Positions 46,552-58,690 are shown, numbered from the stretch's first letter. The stretch: 64,000 nucleotides of DNA from Gemmatimonadota bacterium (GCA_028287185.1 JAQBQD010000033.1:1-64000); one strand, 5' to 3'. A program made the numbers and translations. Notes: a model not told the origin generated them from the sequence alone.

Positions 46552-46897
46552 TGGCCCGGCCGCGGCCTGTCTTCCGGATTCCTGCGCTGGAATGTTCGGA
46601 CGTTGGATACGCGAAGAGGCGGACTCGGCGGATCGGGGAGATCGCCTGGAGGGTGGATCGGATGCGGGATCGGGCAGAGTCAACGCTCTTCCTCTCCGCG
46701 CTGCATCCCCTGCCGACGACCTCAAGTCTCCGGATCGGTTGAGATTGCGCCCGACGACAGTGTGCCCGCCGCGGCGGTGGAGTGCAGCGCGGAGAGGTGA
46801 TCCGGCGCGGAGAAGCTCCCCCTCTCCTGAAGTCGGGAGAGGAGGCTGGCGGGTGAGGGCCCGCCCCGCCGCCCGCGCGTCCATCGGCTCCCGCGCG
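46552..46897. other. Intergenic region ada-alkA / deacylase
   Basis: 346 nt with no gene. It contains repeat family B copy 1 (46819-46861) and a stretch rich in GGATCG words (46630-46700). Confidence 0.5.
46819..46861 (-). repeat. Intergenic repeat family B, copy 1
   Basis: Contains a short CCTCTCC...GGAGAGG stem followed by GGCGGGTGAGGGC. The same pattern recurs at 49811-49861, 52886-52938, 58789-58844 and 61203-61254. It ends 36 nt from the stop of the minus-strand deacylase gene. Confidence 0.6.
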
Positions 46898-48721
46898 TCA
46901 GGTCGCCGGAACCGCCGCCGGCACCCGGTGCCGCAGCCCCCGGCCGGGGAGCGCCCCCGTCGGCGTCCCGTTGCGCAGCACGGGGACGCCGTTCACGATC
47001 ACGTGGCGGATGCCGACGGAGGTCTGCACCGGGTCGTCGAAGGTCGCGCGGTCGCAGACGGTGGCGGGGTCGAAGAGCGTGATGTCGGCCCACATCCCCG
47101 CCTTCAGCACCCCGCGGTCGTCCAGTCCCACGCGCTGCGCGGGGAGCGCGGTGAACTTGCGGACGGCGTCCTCCAGCGTCAGCACGCCCCGCCGGCGCAC
47201 GTAGCGGCAGAGGATGCGCGGGAACGAGCCGTACGCGCGCGGGTGCGGCTTCTCGGTGACGGTGCTGTCCGCCGCGCGAGCGCCGGCGTCGATTCCCACG
47301 CTCACCCACGGCTGTCGCATCCCCAGCTCCACGTCGGCCTCGGACATGGAGAAGTACGTGGCGCCCGTGGCGTCGTTGTCCGCCAGCAGCAGGTCCATCA
47401 GCGCGTCGGCCACGGGCTGCCCGCGGGCGGCGGGCACCTCGTCCAGGCGCATGCCCTGCCAGCGGCGCAGCGAGTCGGCGTGCACGTCCGAGATCATCAC
47501 CCCGTGCGGCCCCCCGGCCGACGCGCCGATCGCCAGGTCGTTGCCGCCCGCCGTGAGCTCCGCCCTGATGCGGGCCCGCGCCGCCGGATCGCGCAGACGC
47601 GCCAGCAGCGAGTCAGTGCCGCCCGCATGGGTCCACGGGGGCAGGACGGCGTCCAGGTCCGTGCCCGAGGCGGCGTAGGGATACTGGTCCGCCGACACGT
47701 CCACCCCGCGCGCCCGGGCCGCCTCGATCGCCGCGACCGCGTCCCTCATCCGCCCCCAGTTGCGCTGGCCGGACGCCTTCAGGTGGTGGATCTCCACCCA
47801 GGTGCCCGCGCGCTCGCCGACGGCGACGGCCTCGCCGATGGCGTCCAGCAGGTGGTCGCCCTCGGAGCGGATGTGGCTGGCGTATCCGCCGCCGTAGCGC
47901 GCCGCGACGCGGGCCAGCGCCACCAGCTCGTCCGTCTTCGCGAACGACGCCGGCGCGTAGGCCAGGCCGGTGGAGAGGCCCATCGCCCCCTGGCGCATGG
48001 CATCCGCCACCCGCGCCTTCTCCTGCTCCAGCTCGTCGGCCGTGGGGTCGCGGTCCGCGTCTCCCATCACGTAGCGCCGCACCGAGCCGACGGTGACGAA
48101 GGTGCCCAGGTTGATGGCCGTGCCGCGGCGCTCCAGCGAGCGGAAGTAGCCGTCCAGGTCCGTCCAGTCCACGAAGCCGGCGCGCTCGGCGCCCAGCTCG
48201 TGCAGCGTCCGCGCGTTCACGGGCACCACGCTCGTCACCTCGCCCGTGATCTCGCTGGTGATGCCCTGCGTGATCTTGCTCACGGCGCGCCCGTCGCGCA
48301 GCAGCGGGTACTCCGAGTGCCCCAGCATGTCGATGAACCCCGGCGCCACCACCAGCCCCGAGGCGTCGATCGTGTCCCGCGCCTGCGCCCCCGCGAACCG
48401 CCCCACCGCCGCGATGCGCCCGCCGCTCACCAGCACGTCCCCGCGAACCCACGGGCTCCCCGTCCCGTCCACGATCCGCCCGCCGCGGATCAGCAGGTCG
48501 TACGGCGCCGCCGACACCACCGGCGCGCCCGGGGATGCGGAGGAGGCCGCTCGTCCGGACACCGCGACCGTCGCAGCCGGCGCGGATAGTGGCTGGCCGG
48601 ACGCGACGGATCGCGCCGGCACGACCGACCCGGCCGGCGCCGTCGCAGAGCGGGAATTCGCGGCGCAGGCGGTCAGCGCGGCGGGAAGGATCAGGCGGAC
48701 GAGTCGGATGCGGAGCGGCAT
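46898..48721 (-). CDS. N-acyl-D-amino-acid deacylase-like amidohydrolase (lipoprotein)
   Basis: A 607-residue metal-dependent amidohydrolase. Lipobox LTAC (Cys19), a 50-residue Ala/Ser/Pro linker, then the small beta domain (YDLLIRGGRIVDGTGSPWVRGDVLVSGGRIAAVG) and the TIM barrel. The first metal motif reads DMLGHSEYPLL, the variant seen in the D-aminoacylase branch instead of HxH. Other marks are GAMGLSTGLAYAPASFA, IHHLKASGQ and YASHIRSEG. It likely deacylates N-acyl-D-amino acids or a related dipeptide at the cell surface. It is 176 nt from the next gene, with a repeat A copy in the gap. Confidence 0.87.
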   Translation of the reverse strand: MPLRIRLVRLILPAALTACAANSRSATAPAGSVVPARSVASGQPLSAPAATVAVSGRAASSASPGAPVVSAAPYDLLIRGGRIVDGTGSPWVRGDVLVSGGRIAAVGRFAGAQARDTIDASGLVVAPGFIDMLGHSEYPLLRDGRAVSKITQGITSEITGEVTSVVPVNARTLHELGAERAGFVDWTDLDGYFRSLERRGTAINLGTFVTVGSVRRYVMGDADRDPTADELEQEKARVADAMRQGAMGLSTGLAYAPASFAKTDELVALARVAARYGGGYASHIRSEGDHLLDAIGEAVAVGERAGTWVEIHHLKASGQRNWGRMRDAVAAIEAARARGVDVSADQYPYAASGTDLDAVLPPWTHAGGTDSLLARLRDPAARARIRAELTAGGNDLAIGASAGGPHGVMISDVHADSLRRWQGMRLDEVPAARGQPVADALMDLLLADNDATGATYFSMSEADVELGMRQPWVSVGIDAGARAADSTVTEKPHPRAYGSFPRILCRYVRRRGVLTLEDAVRKFTALPAQRVGLDDRGVLKAGMWADITLFDPATVCDRATFDDPVQTSVGIRHVIVNGVPVLRNGTPTGALPGRGLRHRVPAAVPAT

Positions 48722-48851
48722 TCGTTCGATCTCAGCGGTTCGGGGCCATCGAACAAGATAACCCGCAACGACGGTCTCCGCGCCGATCAGCCACGGCCGC
48801 GGTTTCAACAGCCCGGGCGGGCCGTCGACGACGGAGATGCCCGATCCTCCT

Positions 48852-48906
48852 CGGAGCAGCCTCCGCAGGGAGGCTTCGGGCAGTCGTTGCCGCGGCTTCA
48901 GCCGCC
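48852..48906 (+). repeat. Intergenic repeat family A, copy 1
   Basis: A 55-bp element starting CGGAGCAGCCTCCGCAGGGA, with two internal palindromes (AGCCTCCGCAGGGAGGCT and GCGGCTTCAGCCGC). It aligns base by base with 61449-61503 (same strand) and the reverse complement of 52741-52795. It overlaps the last 9 bases of the alpha/beta-hydrolase gene. Confidence 0.75.
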
Positions 48907-49677
48907 CGTCCCCGGGCCATCCAGCGACGCCGCGAAGGCGCCCAGCGCGTTCCAGTACGACGCGCCCGCGACCGCGGCGACGTCGTTGTGGCCCGCGCCG
49001 GGCACCCAGAGCGAGCGCTTGGGACCGGCGAAGCGCGCGAACATCCGATGGCCGTGCTCGGCGGGGATCACGCGGTCGGCGCCGCCGTGGATGACCAGGA
49101 CGGGGACGCGGACTCGCGCGATCTTGGCGATGCTGTTGAAGCGCTCGAACACGAACGGCCGGAAGCCGAACGCCACACGGGACGCGCTGGAGAAAGCGCT
49201 TTCCAGGACCAGGCCCGCGGCGGGACGGCGCGACGCCAGGTCCACCGCCACCGCGCCGCCCAGCGAGCGGCCGTGCAGGAGGATGCGGTCGGGCGGGACG
49301 TGGAGGACGCGCGTGGCATGGTCGTACGCGGCATCGGCGGCCGCGTAGGCGCCGGGTTCGGTGGGGGTGCCGGTGCTGGCGCCGTAGCCGGGGTAGTCGT
49401 AGGCGAGCACCGCGAAGCCGGCGTCGTGCAGCCGGCGCAGGAACGCATCGTCGTCGCTCAGGTCCTCGGCGTTCCCGTGGCTGAACAGCACGGTGTAGCG
49501 CGACCCCGGGTTCGGAAGCCACCGCGCGGCCACCGTGTCGCCGCGCGCGGTGGCCAGCGCGAGGTAGCCGTCCGCCAGCCGGTATGCGGGCGGGTGGGGA
49601 TGGAAGATGAGCGCGTTCGCCGCGAAGTACATGACGACCGTAGCCAGCACGTAGAGCGCGGCGAGCACCTTCAGCAT
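48898..49677 (-). CDS. Membrane-anchored alpha/beta hydrolase (BEM46-like)
   Basis: A 259-residue serine hydrolase. An N-terminal hydrophobic anchor (about 3-22) is followed by the hydrolase core: LFSHGNAEDLSD (oxyanion region), nucleophile Ser in LHGRSLGGAVAV, Asp in IHGGADRVIPAEHG and His in VPGAGHNDV. The pattern LIFHP near the start is typical of the BEM46/ABHD13-like group. ATG 49677 is preferred because the anchor starts there; GTG 49710 would add 11 residues. No specific substrate can be named. Confidence 0.85.
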   Translation of the reverse strand: MLKVLAALYVLATVVMYFAANALIFHPHPPAYRLADGYLALATARGDTVAARWLPNPGSRYTVLFSHGNAEDLSDDDAFLRRLHDAGFAVLAYDYPGYGASTGTPTEPGAYAAADAAYDHATRVLHVPPDRILLHGRSLGGAVAVDLASRRPAAGLVLESAFSSASRVAFGFRPFVFERFNSIAKIARVRVPVLVIHGGADRVIPAEHGHRMFARFAGPKRSLWVPGAGHNDVAAVAGASYWNALGAFAASLDGPGTGG

Positions 49678-50026
49678 GCGCAGCAGCGAGGCGGACAAGG
49701 CGGGATCCACAGGAGGGAGTCGGAGCGTGGCGGCGGTGAATGCGGAGCACGGCCGCGGCCGAGGAGAGTGTGCCAGGCGTACACGGCGGCGCCGGAGGAG
49801 GTTTCGCGGGGGCCCTCATCCGGCTCGCTGGGCTCGCCACCTTCCCGCAGCAGGAGAAGGGAAGCTCGGCAGATGCCCAGCGCGTGGTCATCATCCCGCG
49901 ACTGCGCCCCGGGGCTCCGCGAAAGCGCGATCGTGGTTCCAGCCATGGGGTTCATCCCCATGGGGCCGGAATCCGCCTCCGGGCCTGCTCCGGCAGACAC
50001 AAGCGCCCTCGCCCGACGCAACCGTC
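49678..50026. other. Intergenic region with repeat family B
   Basis: 349 nt with no gene. It holds repeat B copy 2 (49811-49861). The palindrome TTCCAGCCATGGGGTTCATCCCCATGGGGCCGGAA around 49937-49971 may terminate the GH63 transcript. Confidence 0.45.
49811..49861 (+). repeat. Intergenic repeat family B, copy 2
   Basis: Reads GGCCCTCATCCGGCTCGCTG at its start and ends near CAGGAGAAGG, the reverse orientation of copies 1, 3 and 4, less well conserved. Confidence 0.5.
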
Positions 50027-52702
<2,676 letters not shown>

Positions 52703-52740
52703 TCGGTGGATGGGTGGGATGGGGGGACGAGGGGGGGACT

Positions 52741-52795
52741 GGCGGCTGAAGCCGCGCCAGCAACTGCACAAAGCCTCCCTGCGGAGGCTGCTCCG
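52741..52795 (-). repeat. Intergenic repeat family A, copy 2
   Basis: Reverse-complement copy of 48852-48906, about 85% identical by eye, 39 nt upstream of the GH63 start codon. Confidence 0.75.
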
Positions 52796-52885
52796 GGGCG
52801 GATCGGCACGCCCCGCGGATGGCAGTGTTCTCCGGGCGTGAAGCGAAGATCACGTGAGATCCCTCGCCACCCGCACCCGTCTGTG

Positions 52886-52938
52886 CATGAGACACCTCCT
52901 CGTCCGCTTGCGGGAGAGGAGGCCGGGCGGTGAGGGCC
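52886..52938 (-). repeat. Intergenic repeat family B, copy 3
   Basis: Starts TGCATGAGACACCTCCTCGT and ends GGTGAGGGCC. It lies directly against the stop codon of the SDR gene (52940-52942). The CCTCC...GGAGG arms may act as its terminator. Confidence 0.6.
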
Positions 52939-52939
52939 C

Positions 52940-53710
52940 TCAGTACATCGTCACCTGCTGCGTCAGGCCGCCGTCGACGTAGTACGTGCTGCCGGTGACG
53001 TACGCGGCCTCGTCGCTGGCGAGGAAGACGGCGACGGAGGCCACCTCGTCGGGCCGGCCGAAGCGGCCCAGGGGGATCTCGCTCACCGCGTTCCTCATCG
53101 ACTCGGGATCGTCCAGCACGCTCTGGTTGATGGGCGTGGCGATGGCGCCCGGGGCGATGTCGTTGGCGGTGATGCCGTGCGGCGCCAGCTCGATGGCGAT
53201 GTTGCGCATCAGCATGCGGATGCCGCCCTTGGACGCGCAGTACGAGGTGTATCCCGGAAACGGGATGTCCTCGTGCACCGACGACATGAACACGATGCGC
53301 CCGCCCCCGCCCTGCGCCACCATCTGCCGCGCCGCCGCCTGCGCCGTCGCGTATCCGCCGAACAGGTTCACCCCGATCACCCGCGCCCACTCGTCGTCCG
53401 TGGCCTCCAGGAAGGGGCGCTTGATCTCGATGCCCGCGTTGGCCACGGCGATGTCCAGCCGCCCGAACGCCTTCACCGTCGCCGCCACCATCGCGTCCAC
53501 GTCCTCGCGCCGCGTGACGTCCGCCTGGAAGGCGATGCCCGGCGTGGGGTACGCCGCCACGGCCGATTCCGCCGCCTGCCTGTCGCGGTCGCTGGCAGGC
53601 CGATAGTTGACGCACACGTGCGCGCCCTCGGCCGCGAAGCGCTGCGCGACCGCGGCGCCGATCCCGCTGCTGGCTCCGGTGACCAGCGCGACCTTGCCCT
53701 GTAGACGCAT
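52940..53710 (-). CDS. SDR-family oxidoreductase (glucose 1-dehydrogenase-like)
   Basis: A 256-residue classical short-chain dehydrogenase. GASSGIGAAVA (12-22) binds NAD(P); NAG in VANAGIE; catalytic Ser in FMSSVHEDIP, Tyr and Lys in YTSYCASKGG; C-terminal GSTYYVDGGLTQQVTMY. It most resembles glucose 1-dehydrogenase-type SDRs. A near-palindrome about 150 nt upstream could be a repressor site. It is followed immediately by a family B repeat. Confidence 0.88.
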   Translation of the reverse strand: MRLQGKVALVTGASSGIGAAVAQRFAAEGAHVCVNYRPASDRDRQAAESAVAAYPTPGIAFQADVTRREDVDAMVAATVKAFGRLDIAVANAGIEIKRPFLEATDDEWARVIGVNLFGGYATAQAAARQMVAQGGGGRIVFMSSVHEDIPFPGYTSYCASKGGIRMLMRNIAIELAPHGITANDIAPGAIATPINQSVLDDPESMRNAVSEIPLGRFGRPDEVASVAVFLASDEAAYVTGSTYYVDGGLTQQVTMY

Positions 53711-53861
53711 GGAGTCAACTCCGCTCGTTCGAAGGGTGCCCGCGCGGGCGGCCCGGAATCGCGACGAGCCGCGATCAGCGCACCCGCAGGTCGAGCCTCG
53801 GAAACGGCCCGGCGTGGGGGCATGATGCGGCCCGGCGTGGTGGAGCGCAACTCCGAACAGG

Positions 53862-53875
53862 TTACAACGTCGTAA
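53862..53875. promoter_or_regulatory. Near-palindromic operator candidate upstream of the SDR gene
   Basis: TTACAACGTCGTAA, a 14-bp near-palindrome with one mismatched pair, in the only A+T-rich spot of the 290-nt gap between the SDR start and the next gene. The form suits a TetR-type repressor. No regulator gene is adjacent. Confidence 0.4.
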
Positions 53876-54000
53876 GTTATGCGAGAAACCCGGGCGATGC
53901 GGGCCAACGTCCTCCGCGCTCCGGGTCCCGAAGGCATCGGCGGCCGACGGCGCGGGGAGCGCGCGTGGATCGATGACGCGGCGCCGGCAGCGGACGGCGT

Positions 54001-54588
54001 TCAGTGCGACATGCGGGCGTCCACCATGGCGCCCACGTCCAGCGACGCGGCGAAGTCGGGCGCGCCGAAGCGGCTCTCGTAGTCCGCCTTCTCCGCCGCG
54101 GGCTGGCCCGGGCCGAAGCGCCATGGGTCCAGGTAGTAGGACTTGCCGCCGTCGCAGAGCGTGACGCGCATGGCCACGTGGCCGGAGGGCCAGTACCACC
54201 GCTCTCTTGTCCACTCGCGGCCCCAGTACGCCTCCTCCACCCGGCATGCGCGGCCGCCGGCGTTCGCCGCCAGCCAGCGCCGCATCCACTCCTCCCACGA
54301 CTCACAGTTCATCCCCACCACGTTGTGCAGCCATCCCGTGAACAGCGGGTCATAGTGCCGCGTGGCATCGCGCGAGAAGCCGGCCAGGAACGCGCGCGCG
54401 CCATCGGGATTCGTCTCGCGCGCGGGCTCCACGGCGCGGGCCGGGGGCGGGGCGACGTGGACGATCTCCACGCGCCGGGCACGCGGACGCGGGTGGGCGG
54501 ACAGGTAGCCGAACGGGAACAGGAGGTAGAGGACGAGCACGGCCAGGAAGGCATACCCTCGCGCCAGGCGGTCGATGGGCTGCGGCAT
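54001..54588 (-). CDS. Membrane-anchored protein with a possible Cys-His-Asp triad (hypothetical)
   Basis: A 195-residue protein. One N-terminal membrane helix (about 10-30) is followed by a Pro/Arg linker and a soluble domain. Cys95 in VGMNCESWEEW, His137 in SGHVAMRV and Asp154 in YYLDPWRFG occur in the order and sequence style of transglutaminase-like/papain-fold cysteine hydrolases (NC-x-W, then H-V/A-x-V, then DPW). I do not recognise the family, and the activity is inference only. ATG 54588 is chosen; a start at 54618 would add 10 residues before the helix. Confidence 0.6.
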   Translation of the reverse strand: MPQPIDRLARGYAFLAVLVLYLLFPFGYLSAHPRPRARRVEIVHVAPPPARAVEPARETNPDGARAFLAGFSRDATRHYDPLFTGWLHNVVGMNCESWEEWMRRWLAANAGGRACRVEEAYWGREWTRERWYWPSGHVAMRVTLCDGGKSYYLDPWRFGPGQPAAEKADYESRFGAPDFAASLDVGAMVDARMSH

Positions 54589-54716
54589 GGAGGCGGGCGA
54601 GCGGAGGGCGGGGAGCATCGGTCGGGCGGAAAGCACGGCTTTGCGCGGAGCCGCGCCCGTGGATGGTACCGATGCGGCGCGTCGTTGCCAAGGGGGCACG
54701 CCTTCCGGAGCAGCGA

Positions 54717-54751
54717 AAGCGCCTCTCCGTCCTTGTGGCGGAGAGGCGCTT
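54717..54751 (-). terminator. Terminator of uvrA
   Basis: A perfect 13-bp stem (54717-54729 with 54739-54751) and 9-nt loop, 26 nt beyond the uvrA stop, with a short TTTC tract following on the minus strand. Confidence 0.8.
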
Positions 54752-54776
54752 GCGACCGCCGGCGAGCGGACGATGG

Positions 54777-57599
54777 TCAGGTCACGGCCGCGCCTCCCAG
54801 CATGTGCGCCAGGAACTGGCCGGTGAACGACTCCTGCACCTCGGCGACCTGCTCCGGCGTCCCTTCCGCGACGACCAGGCCGCCGGCGGGGCCGCCCTCC
54901 GGGCCCAGGTCGATGATCCAGTCCGCCGTCTTGATGACGTCCAGGTTGTGCTCGATCACCAGCACCGTGTTGCCCTTCTCCACCAGCTTGTGCAGCACGT
55001 CCAGCAGCATGCGCACGTCCTCGAAGTGCAGGCCGGTCGTGGGCTCGTCCAGGATGTAGAAGGTCTGCCCCGTGGCCACCTTGCCCAGCTCCGTCGCCAG
55101 CTTCACCCGCTGCGCCTCGCCGCCGGAGAGGGTGGTGGCGGCCTGGCCCAGGTGGATGTATCCCAGGCCCACGTCGCTCAGGATCTGCAGGTGGCGGCGC
55201 AGGCGGGGCACGGCGTCGAACAGCTCCAGCGACTCGTCCACCGTCATGTCCAGCACGTCGGCGATGGAGTGGCCCTTGTAGAACACCTCCAGCGTCTCGC
55301 GGTTGTAGCGCCGGCCGCGGCACACGTCGCAGGGCACGTACACGTCGGGCAGGAAGTGCATCTCGATCTTCACCAGCCCGTCGCCCTGGCACGCCTCGCA
55401 GCGCCCGCCCTTCACGTTGAACGAGAAGCGGCCGGGCGTGTACCCGCGCATCTTGCTCTCGGGCAGCTCGGCGAACAGCTCGCGGATGACGGTGAAGAGC
55501 CCGGTGTACGTGGCCGGGTTGCTGCGCGGCGTGCGGCCGATGGGGGACTGGTCGATGTCCACCACCTTGTCCAGCAGGTCCAGCCCCGTGATGCGGTCGT
55601 GCAGCCCCGGCACCGTCTTGGCGCGGTAGAACTTCCGCGACATGGCCGACCACAGGATGTCGTTCACCAGGCTGGACTTGCCCGAGCCGGACACACCCGT
55701 CACCGCCACGAAGCACCCCAGCGGGATGCTCACGTCCAGGCTGCGCAGGTTGTGCTCGCGCGCGCCCACGATGCGGATCTCCTTCCCCTCCACCGGCGCC
55801 CGCCGCTCCACGGGCACCTCGATGCGCCGCTCGCCGCGCAGGTAGGCGCCCGTCAGCGAGTCGGGCGCCTCCAGCACGTCCCGCAGCGTGCCCTCGGCCA
55901 CCACGCGGCCGCCGTGCCGCCCGGCGCGCGGGCCCATGTCGATCACGTGGTCGGCGGCGCGGATGGTGTCCTCGTCGTGCTCCACCACCAGCACCGTGTT
56001 GCCCAGGTCGCGAAGCTGCTGCAGCGTCTCCAGCAGGCGCTGGTTGTCGCGCTGGTGCAGGCCGATGGAGGGCTCGTCCAGGATGTACAGCACGCCCACC
56101 AGCCGCGAGCCGATCTGCGTCGCCAGGCGAATGCGCTGCGCCTCGCCGCCCGAGAGCGTCTCGGCCGAGCGACCCATCGTCAGGTACTCCAGGCCCACGT
56201 TCACCAGGAAGGAGAGCCGCTCCGTCACCTCCTTGAGGATGGGCCCGGCGATGTCGCGCGGCAGGCTGGGCAGCGTGTCCACGTGGCGGAAGAAGTCGTA
56301 CGCCTGGCTCACCGGCATCGCGACCACCTCGCCCAGCCCACGCCCGGCCACGGTGACGGCCAGGCTCTCGGGCTTCAGGCGCGCGCCGCCGCACACCGTG
56401 CACGGCAGCGTGGACATGTACTCGTCCAGCGTCTCGCGCACGGACTCGCTGGTGGTGTCGCGGTAGCGCTGGGCGATGTCGGCCACGATGCCGCCCCACT
56501 TCACCTTCTTGCCCGCCGCCGCCTTCTTCCCGTCCGCGCCGTGCAGCAGGATGGCGCGCACCTCGTCGGACAGGTCGCGCCAGGGGGTGTTCAGGTCGAA
56601 GCCCAGCGCCGTCGCCAGCCCCTGCAGGATGGTGCCGCGCAGGTGCCCGCGGGGCACGCCCCACGGCAGCACCACGCCCTCCAGGATGGAGAGCGACACG
56701 TCCGCCAGCAGCAGCTCGGGGTTGGGCTCCTTGCGCGTGCCCAGCCCGCCGCACGCCGCGCAGGCGCCGTACGGCGAGTTGAACGAGAACTGGCGCGGCT
56801 CCAGCTCGGGGATGCTGATGCCGCAGGTGGCGCAGGCGTAGTGCTCGGAGAAGAGCAGCGGCTCGGGATCGGCCCCCTCGCGGTGCACGTCCACCTGCAC
56901 CACGCCCTCGGCCGCGCGCAGCGCCGTCTCCACCGAGTCGGCCAGCCGCGTGCGGTCGTCCGGCCGCACGACCAGGCGGTCCACCGAGATGGAGATGTCG
57001 TGGTTCTGCCGCTTGTTGAGCGCGGGCGGGCTTTCGAGCTGGTGAACCTGGCCGTCCACGCGGACGCGCGTGAAGCCTTTCTTGCGGAACTCCTCGAAGA
57101 GGTCGCGGAACTCGCCCTTGCGCCCGCGGACGACGGGGGCCAGCACCTCGATGCGGGTACCCTCGGGCAGCGCCAGCACGCGGTCCACGATCTGGGTGGC
57201 GCTCTGACGCTCCACCGGGTTGCCGCAGCTGGGGCAGTGCGGCACGCCCACGCGCGCCCACAGCAGGCGCAGGTAGTCGTAGACCTCGGTGACGGTGCCC
57301 ACCGTGGAGCGCGGGTTGCGCCCCGCCGTCTTCTGCTCGATGGAGATGGCGGGCGACAGCCCCTCGATGGCGTCCACGTCCGGCTTCTCCATCATCCCCA
57401 GGAACTGCCGTGCGTACGCGGAAAGGCTCTCCACGTAGCGACGCTGGCCCTCGGCATAGATGGTGTCGAAGGCCAGCGACGACTTGCCGCTCCCCGACAG
57501 CCCGGTGATCACGGTCAGCCGGTCGCGCGGGATGGCGACGTCGACGTTCTGCAGGTTGTGCTCGCGGGCACCGCGTACGATCAGGTATTCTTCGGCCAT
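54777..57599 (-). CDS. uvrA: Excinuclease ABC subunit A
   Basis: A 940-residue UvrA, the damage-recognition ATPase of nucleotide excision repair. Two ABC modules: Walker [10 protein letters not shown] near residue 33 and GVSGSGKSS near 645, with ABC signatures [17 protein letters not shown] and [16 protein letters not shown]. Zinc-binding cysteines are seen in HCPSCG, YACATCG...GACAACGG and RCEACQGDG...[10 protein letters not shown]. The C-terminus is complete. A well-spaced promoter is so close to ATG 57599 that the message should be leaderless or nearly so. Confidence 0.98.
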   Translation of the reverse strand: MAEEYLIVRGAREHNLQNVDVAIPRDRLTVITGLSGSGKSSLAFDTIYAEGQRRYVESLSAYARQFLGMMEKPDVDAIEGLSPAISIEQKTAGRNPRSTVGTVTEVYDYLRLLWARVGVPHCPSCGNPVERQSATQIVDRVLALPEGTRIEVLAPVVRGRKGEFRDLFEEFRKKGFTRVRVDGQVHQLESPPALNKRQNHDISISVDRLVVRPDDRTRLADSVETALRAAEGVVQVDVHREGADPEPLLFSEHYACATCGISIPELEPRQFSFNSPYGACAACGGLGTRKEPNPELLLADVSLSILEGVVLPWGVPRGHLRGTILQGLATALGFDLNTPWRDLSDEVRAILLHGADGKKAAAGKKVKWGGIVADIAQRYRDTTSESVRETLDEYMSTLPCTVCGGARLKPESLAVTVAGRGLGEVVAMPVSQAYDFFRHVDTLPSLPRDIAGPILKEVTERLSFLVNVGLEYLTMGRSAETLSGGEAQRIRLATQIGSRLVGVLYILDEPSIGLHQRDNQRLLETLQQLRDLGNTVLVVEHDEDTIRAADHVIDMGPRAGRHGGRVVAEGTLRDVLEAPDSLTGAYLRGERRIEVPVERRAPVEGKEIRIVGAREHNLRSLDVSIPLGCFVAVTGVSGSGKSSLVNDILWSAMSRKFYRAKTVPGLHDRITGLDLLDKVVDIDQSPIGRTPRSNPATYTGLFTVIRELFAELPESKMRGYTPGRFSFNVKGGRCEACQGDGLVKIEMHFLPDVYVPCDVCRGRRYNRETLEVFYKGHSIADVLDMTVDESLELFDAVPRLRRHLQILSDVGLGYIHLGQAATTLSGGEAQRVKLATELGKVATGQTFYILDEPTTGLHFEDVRMLLDVLHKLVEKGNTVLVIEHNLDVIKTADWIIDLGPEGGPAGGLVVAEGTPEQVAEVQESFTGQFLAHMLGGAAVT

Positions 57600-57605
57600 C
57601 CCGAA

Positions 57606-57634
57606 AACTTACCGCAACGAGGGGCGGGATTCAA
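57606..57634 (-). promoter_or_regulatory. Predicted uvrA promoter (leaderless)
   Basis: On the minus strand: -35 TTGAAT (57629-57634), a 17-nt spacer, -10 TAAGTT (57606-57611). The -10 ends 6 nt before the ATG at 57599, so transcription should begin at or one to two bases from the start codon. No ribosome-binding site fits. No LexA-type palindrome is evident. Confidence 0.6.
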
Positions 57635-57960
57635 CTGTCCGGACACGATCCATCCACCAAGCCGCACGCATCGCTCCGAACGCGACGCAGGTGGTCCGGT
57701 TGATCACCGGCGATGGGTCGGATCGTCCGCCATCGGTCGCGAATACGCAGCTTGATCGGCGGTTCGGCATGTCAGCGACGAACGTTGCGACGAAGGGTTG
57801 ATGCCTCAACCGCGCGAATCGAGGGTCAGAGATACGTTCGCAGCGCCGTCCTCAGACCGACAACGCCGGGCACACGGGAGCATTCGCCACGGCGCCGGAA
57901 TCGACGAAGGTGCCGACGCCGCGTCCGAGCTTCTGATCCTCCGATGTCCCGGCGCGGCGA
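57635..57960. other. Intergenic region uvrA / HhH protein
   Basis: 326 nt without a gene. It is rich in GATC, CGAT and TCGC words (57650-57800). No hairpin strong enough to call a terminator for the HhH gene. Confidence 0.45.
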
Positions 57961-58581
57961 TCAACCGTGATCCGCCGACGACACGCGGACGCCCGCCTTG
58001 CCGCCGGAGTTCGCCCACACCGCCTGCTCCACCTTCGCGGGCGTCCACGATCCCCCGAGCTTCGCCGCCCGCTCGCGCAGCGCGGATGCATAGGCCGCGT
58101 AATACTTCGGTGTGAACGCGACCTCGCCCAATCCCGGCACCTGCGCGCCCACCAGCTCGTCGAAGAACGGATACACCTCCGGCGCCGCCGCCGCGGCCAC
58201 CGCCGAGGCCGTCGCGGGGCCGACGCCGGCGAGGCGCGCCAGGATCGCGATGGGGCGCGCCGGATCGGGCACCGCCGCCAGCGCCTCCGTGCTCGCCCGC
58301 TCCACCTCGGCGGGCTCGTTCCCGCGCACGAGGACGAGGTTGCGCGCGCGCCATACGCCGCGGGCCATCTTCCACTCCGTCACCTTCACCAGCTCCGCGT
58401 GGGTCACGTGCGGCGTGCTGCGCGCGGAGATCAAGCCGGGCAGCTCGTCGCGATACCACGCGTCCAGCTCCGCCAGTCGAGCCACGCCCTGCGCGGCGAC
58501 GACGCTCTCGTATGCGTCGACGGCGCCGGTCCAGGCATCGGCGGAGTCGCTGGCCCAGAGGTCGGGGGTAGCGTGCGGCAT
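57961..58581 (-). CDS. HhH-motif protein of unknown function
   Basis: A 206-residue cytoplasmic protein. A helix-hairpin-helix-like segment ILARLAGVGPATASAVAAAAAPEVYPFFDELV (about 113-144) resembles the DNA-backbone-binding and base-excision core of HhH glycosylases. No iron-sulfur cysteines and no clear catalytic Lys/Asp pair are seen. The N-terminal half has LDAWYRDELPGLISARSTPHVTHAELVKVTEWKMARGVWR, helical and basic. Homologues exist widely as hypothetical proteins (from memory). ATG 58581 is chosen; ATG 58617 would add 12 residues. DNA binding is plausible, enzymatic activity open. Confidence 0.65.
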   Translation of the reverse strand: MPHATPDLWASDSADAWTGAVDAYESVVAAQGVARLAELDAWYRDELPGLISARSTPHVTHAELVKVTEWKMARGVWRARNLVLVRGNEPAEVERASTEALAAVPDPARPIAILARLAGVGPATASAVAAAAAPEVYPFFDELVGAQVPGLGEVAFTPKYYAAYASALRERAAKLGGSWTPAKVEQAVWANSGGKAGVRVSSADHG

Positions 58582-58637
58582 GGGATCGGGGGATGGAGGG
58601 ATGGAAGATTCGAACATGGTCGGCCGACCTCGCCCAG

Positions 58638-58690
58638 GCCGTTGTAACCACGGCTGGAACGGCGCGAAGTCCGCCTGCGCGGACTGCTCC
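58638..58690 (+). repeat. Intergenic repeat family C, copy 1
   Basis: Runs from GGCCGTTGTAACCACGGCTG to the palindrome AGTCCGCCTGCGCGGACT. It matches the reverse complement of 61358-61411. A decayed piece (CCACGGCCGCGGTTTCAACA) precedes repeat A copy 1 near 48791. Confidence 0.65.
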
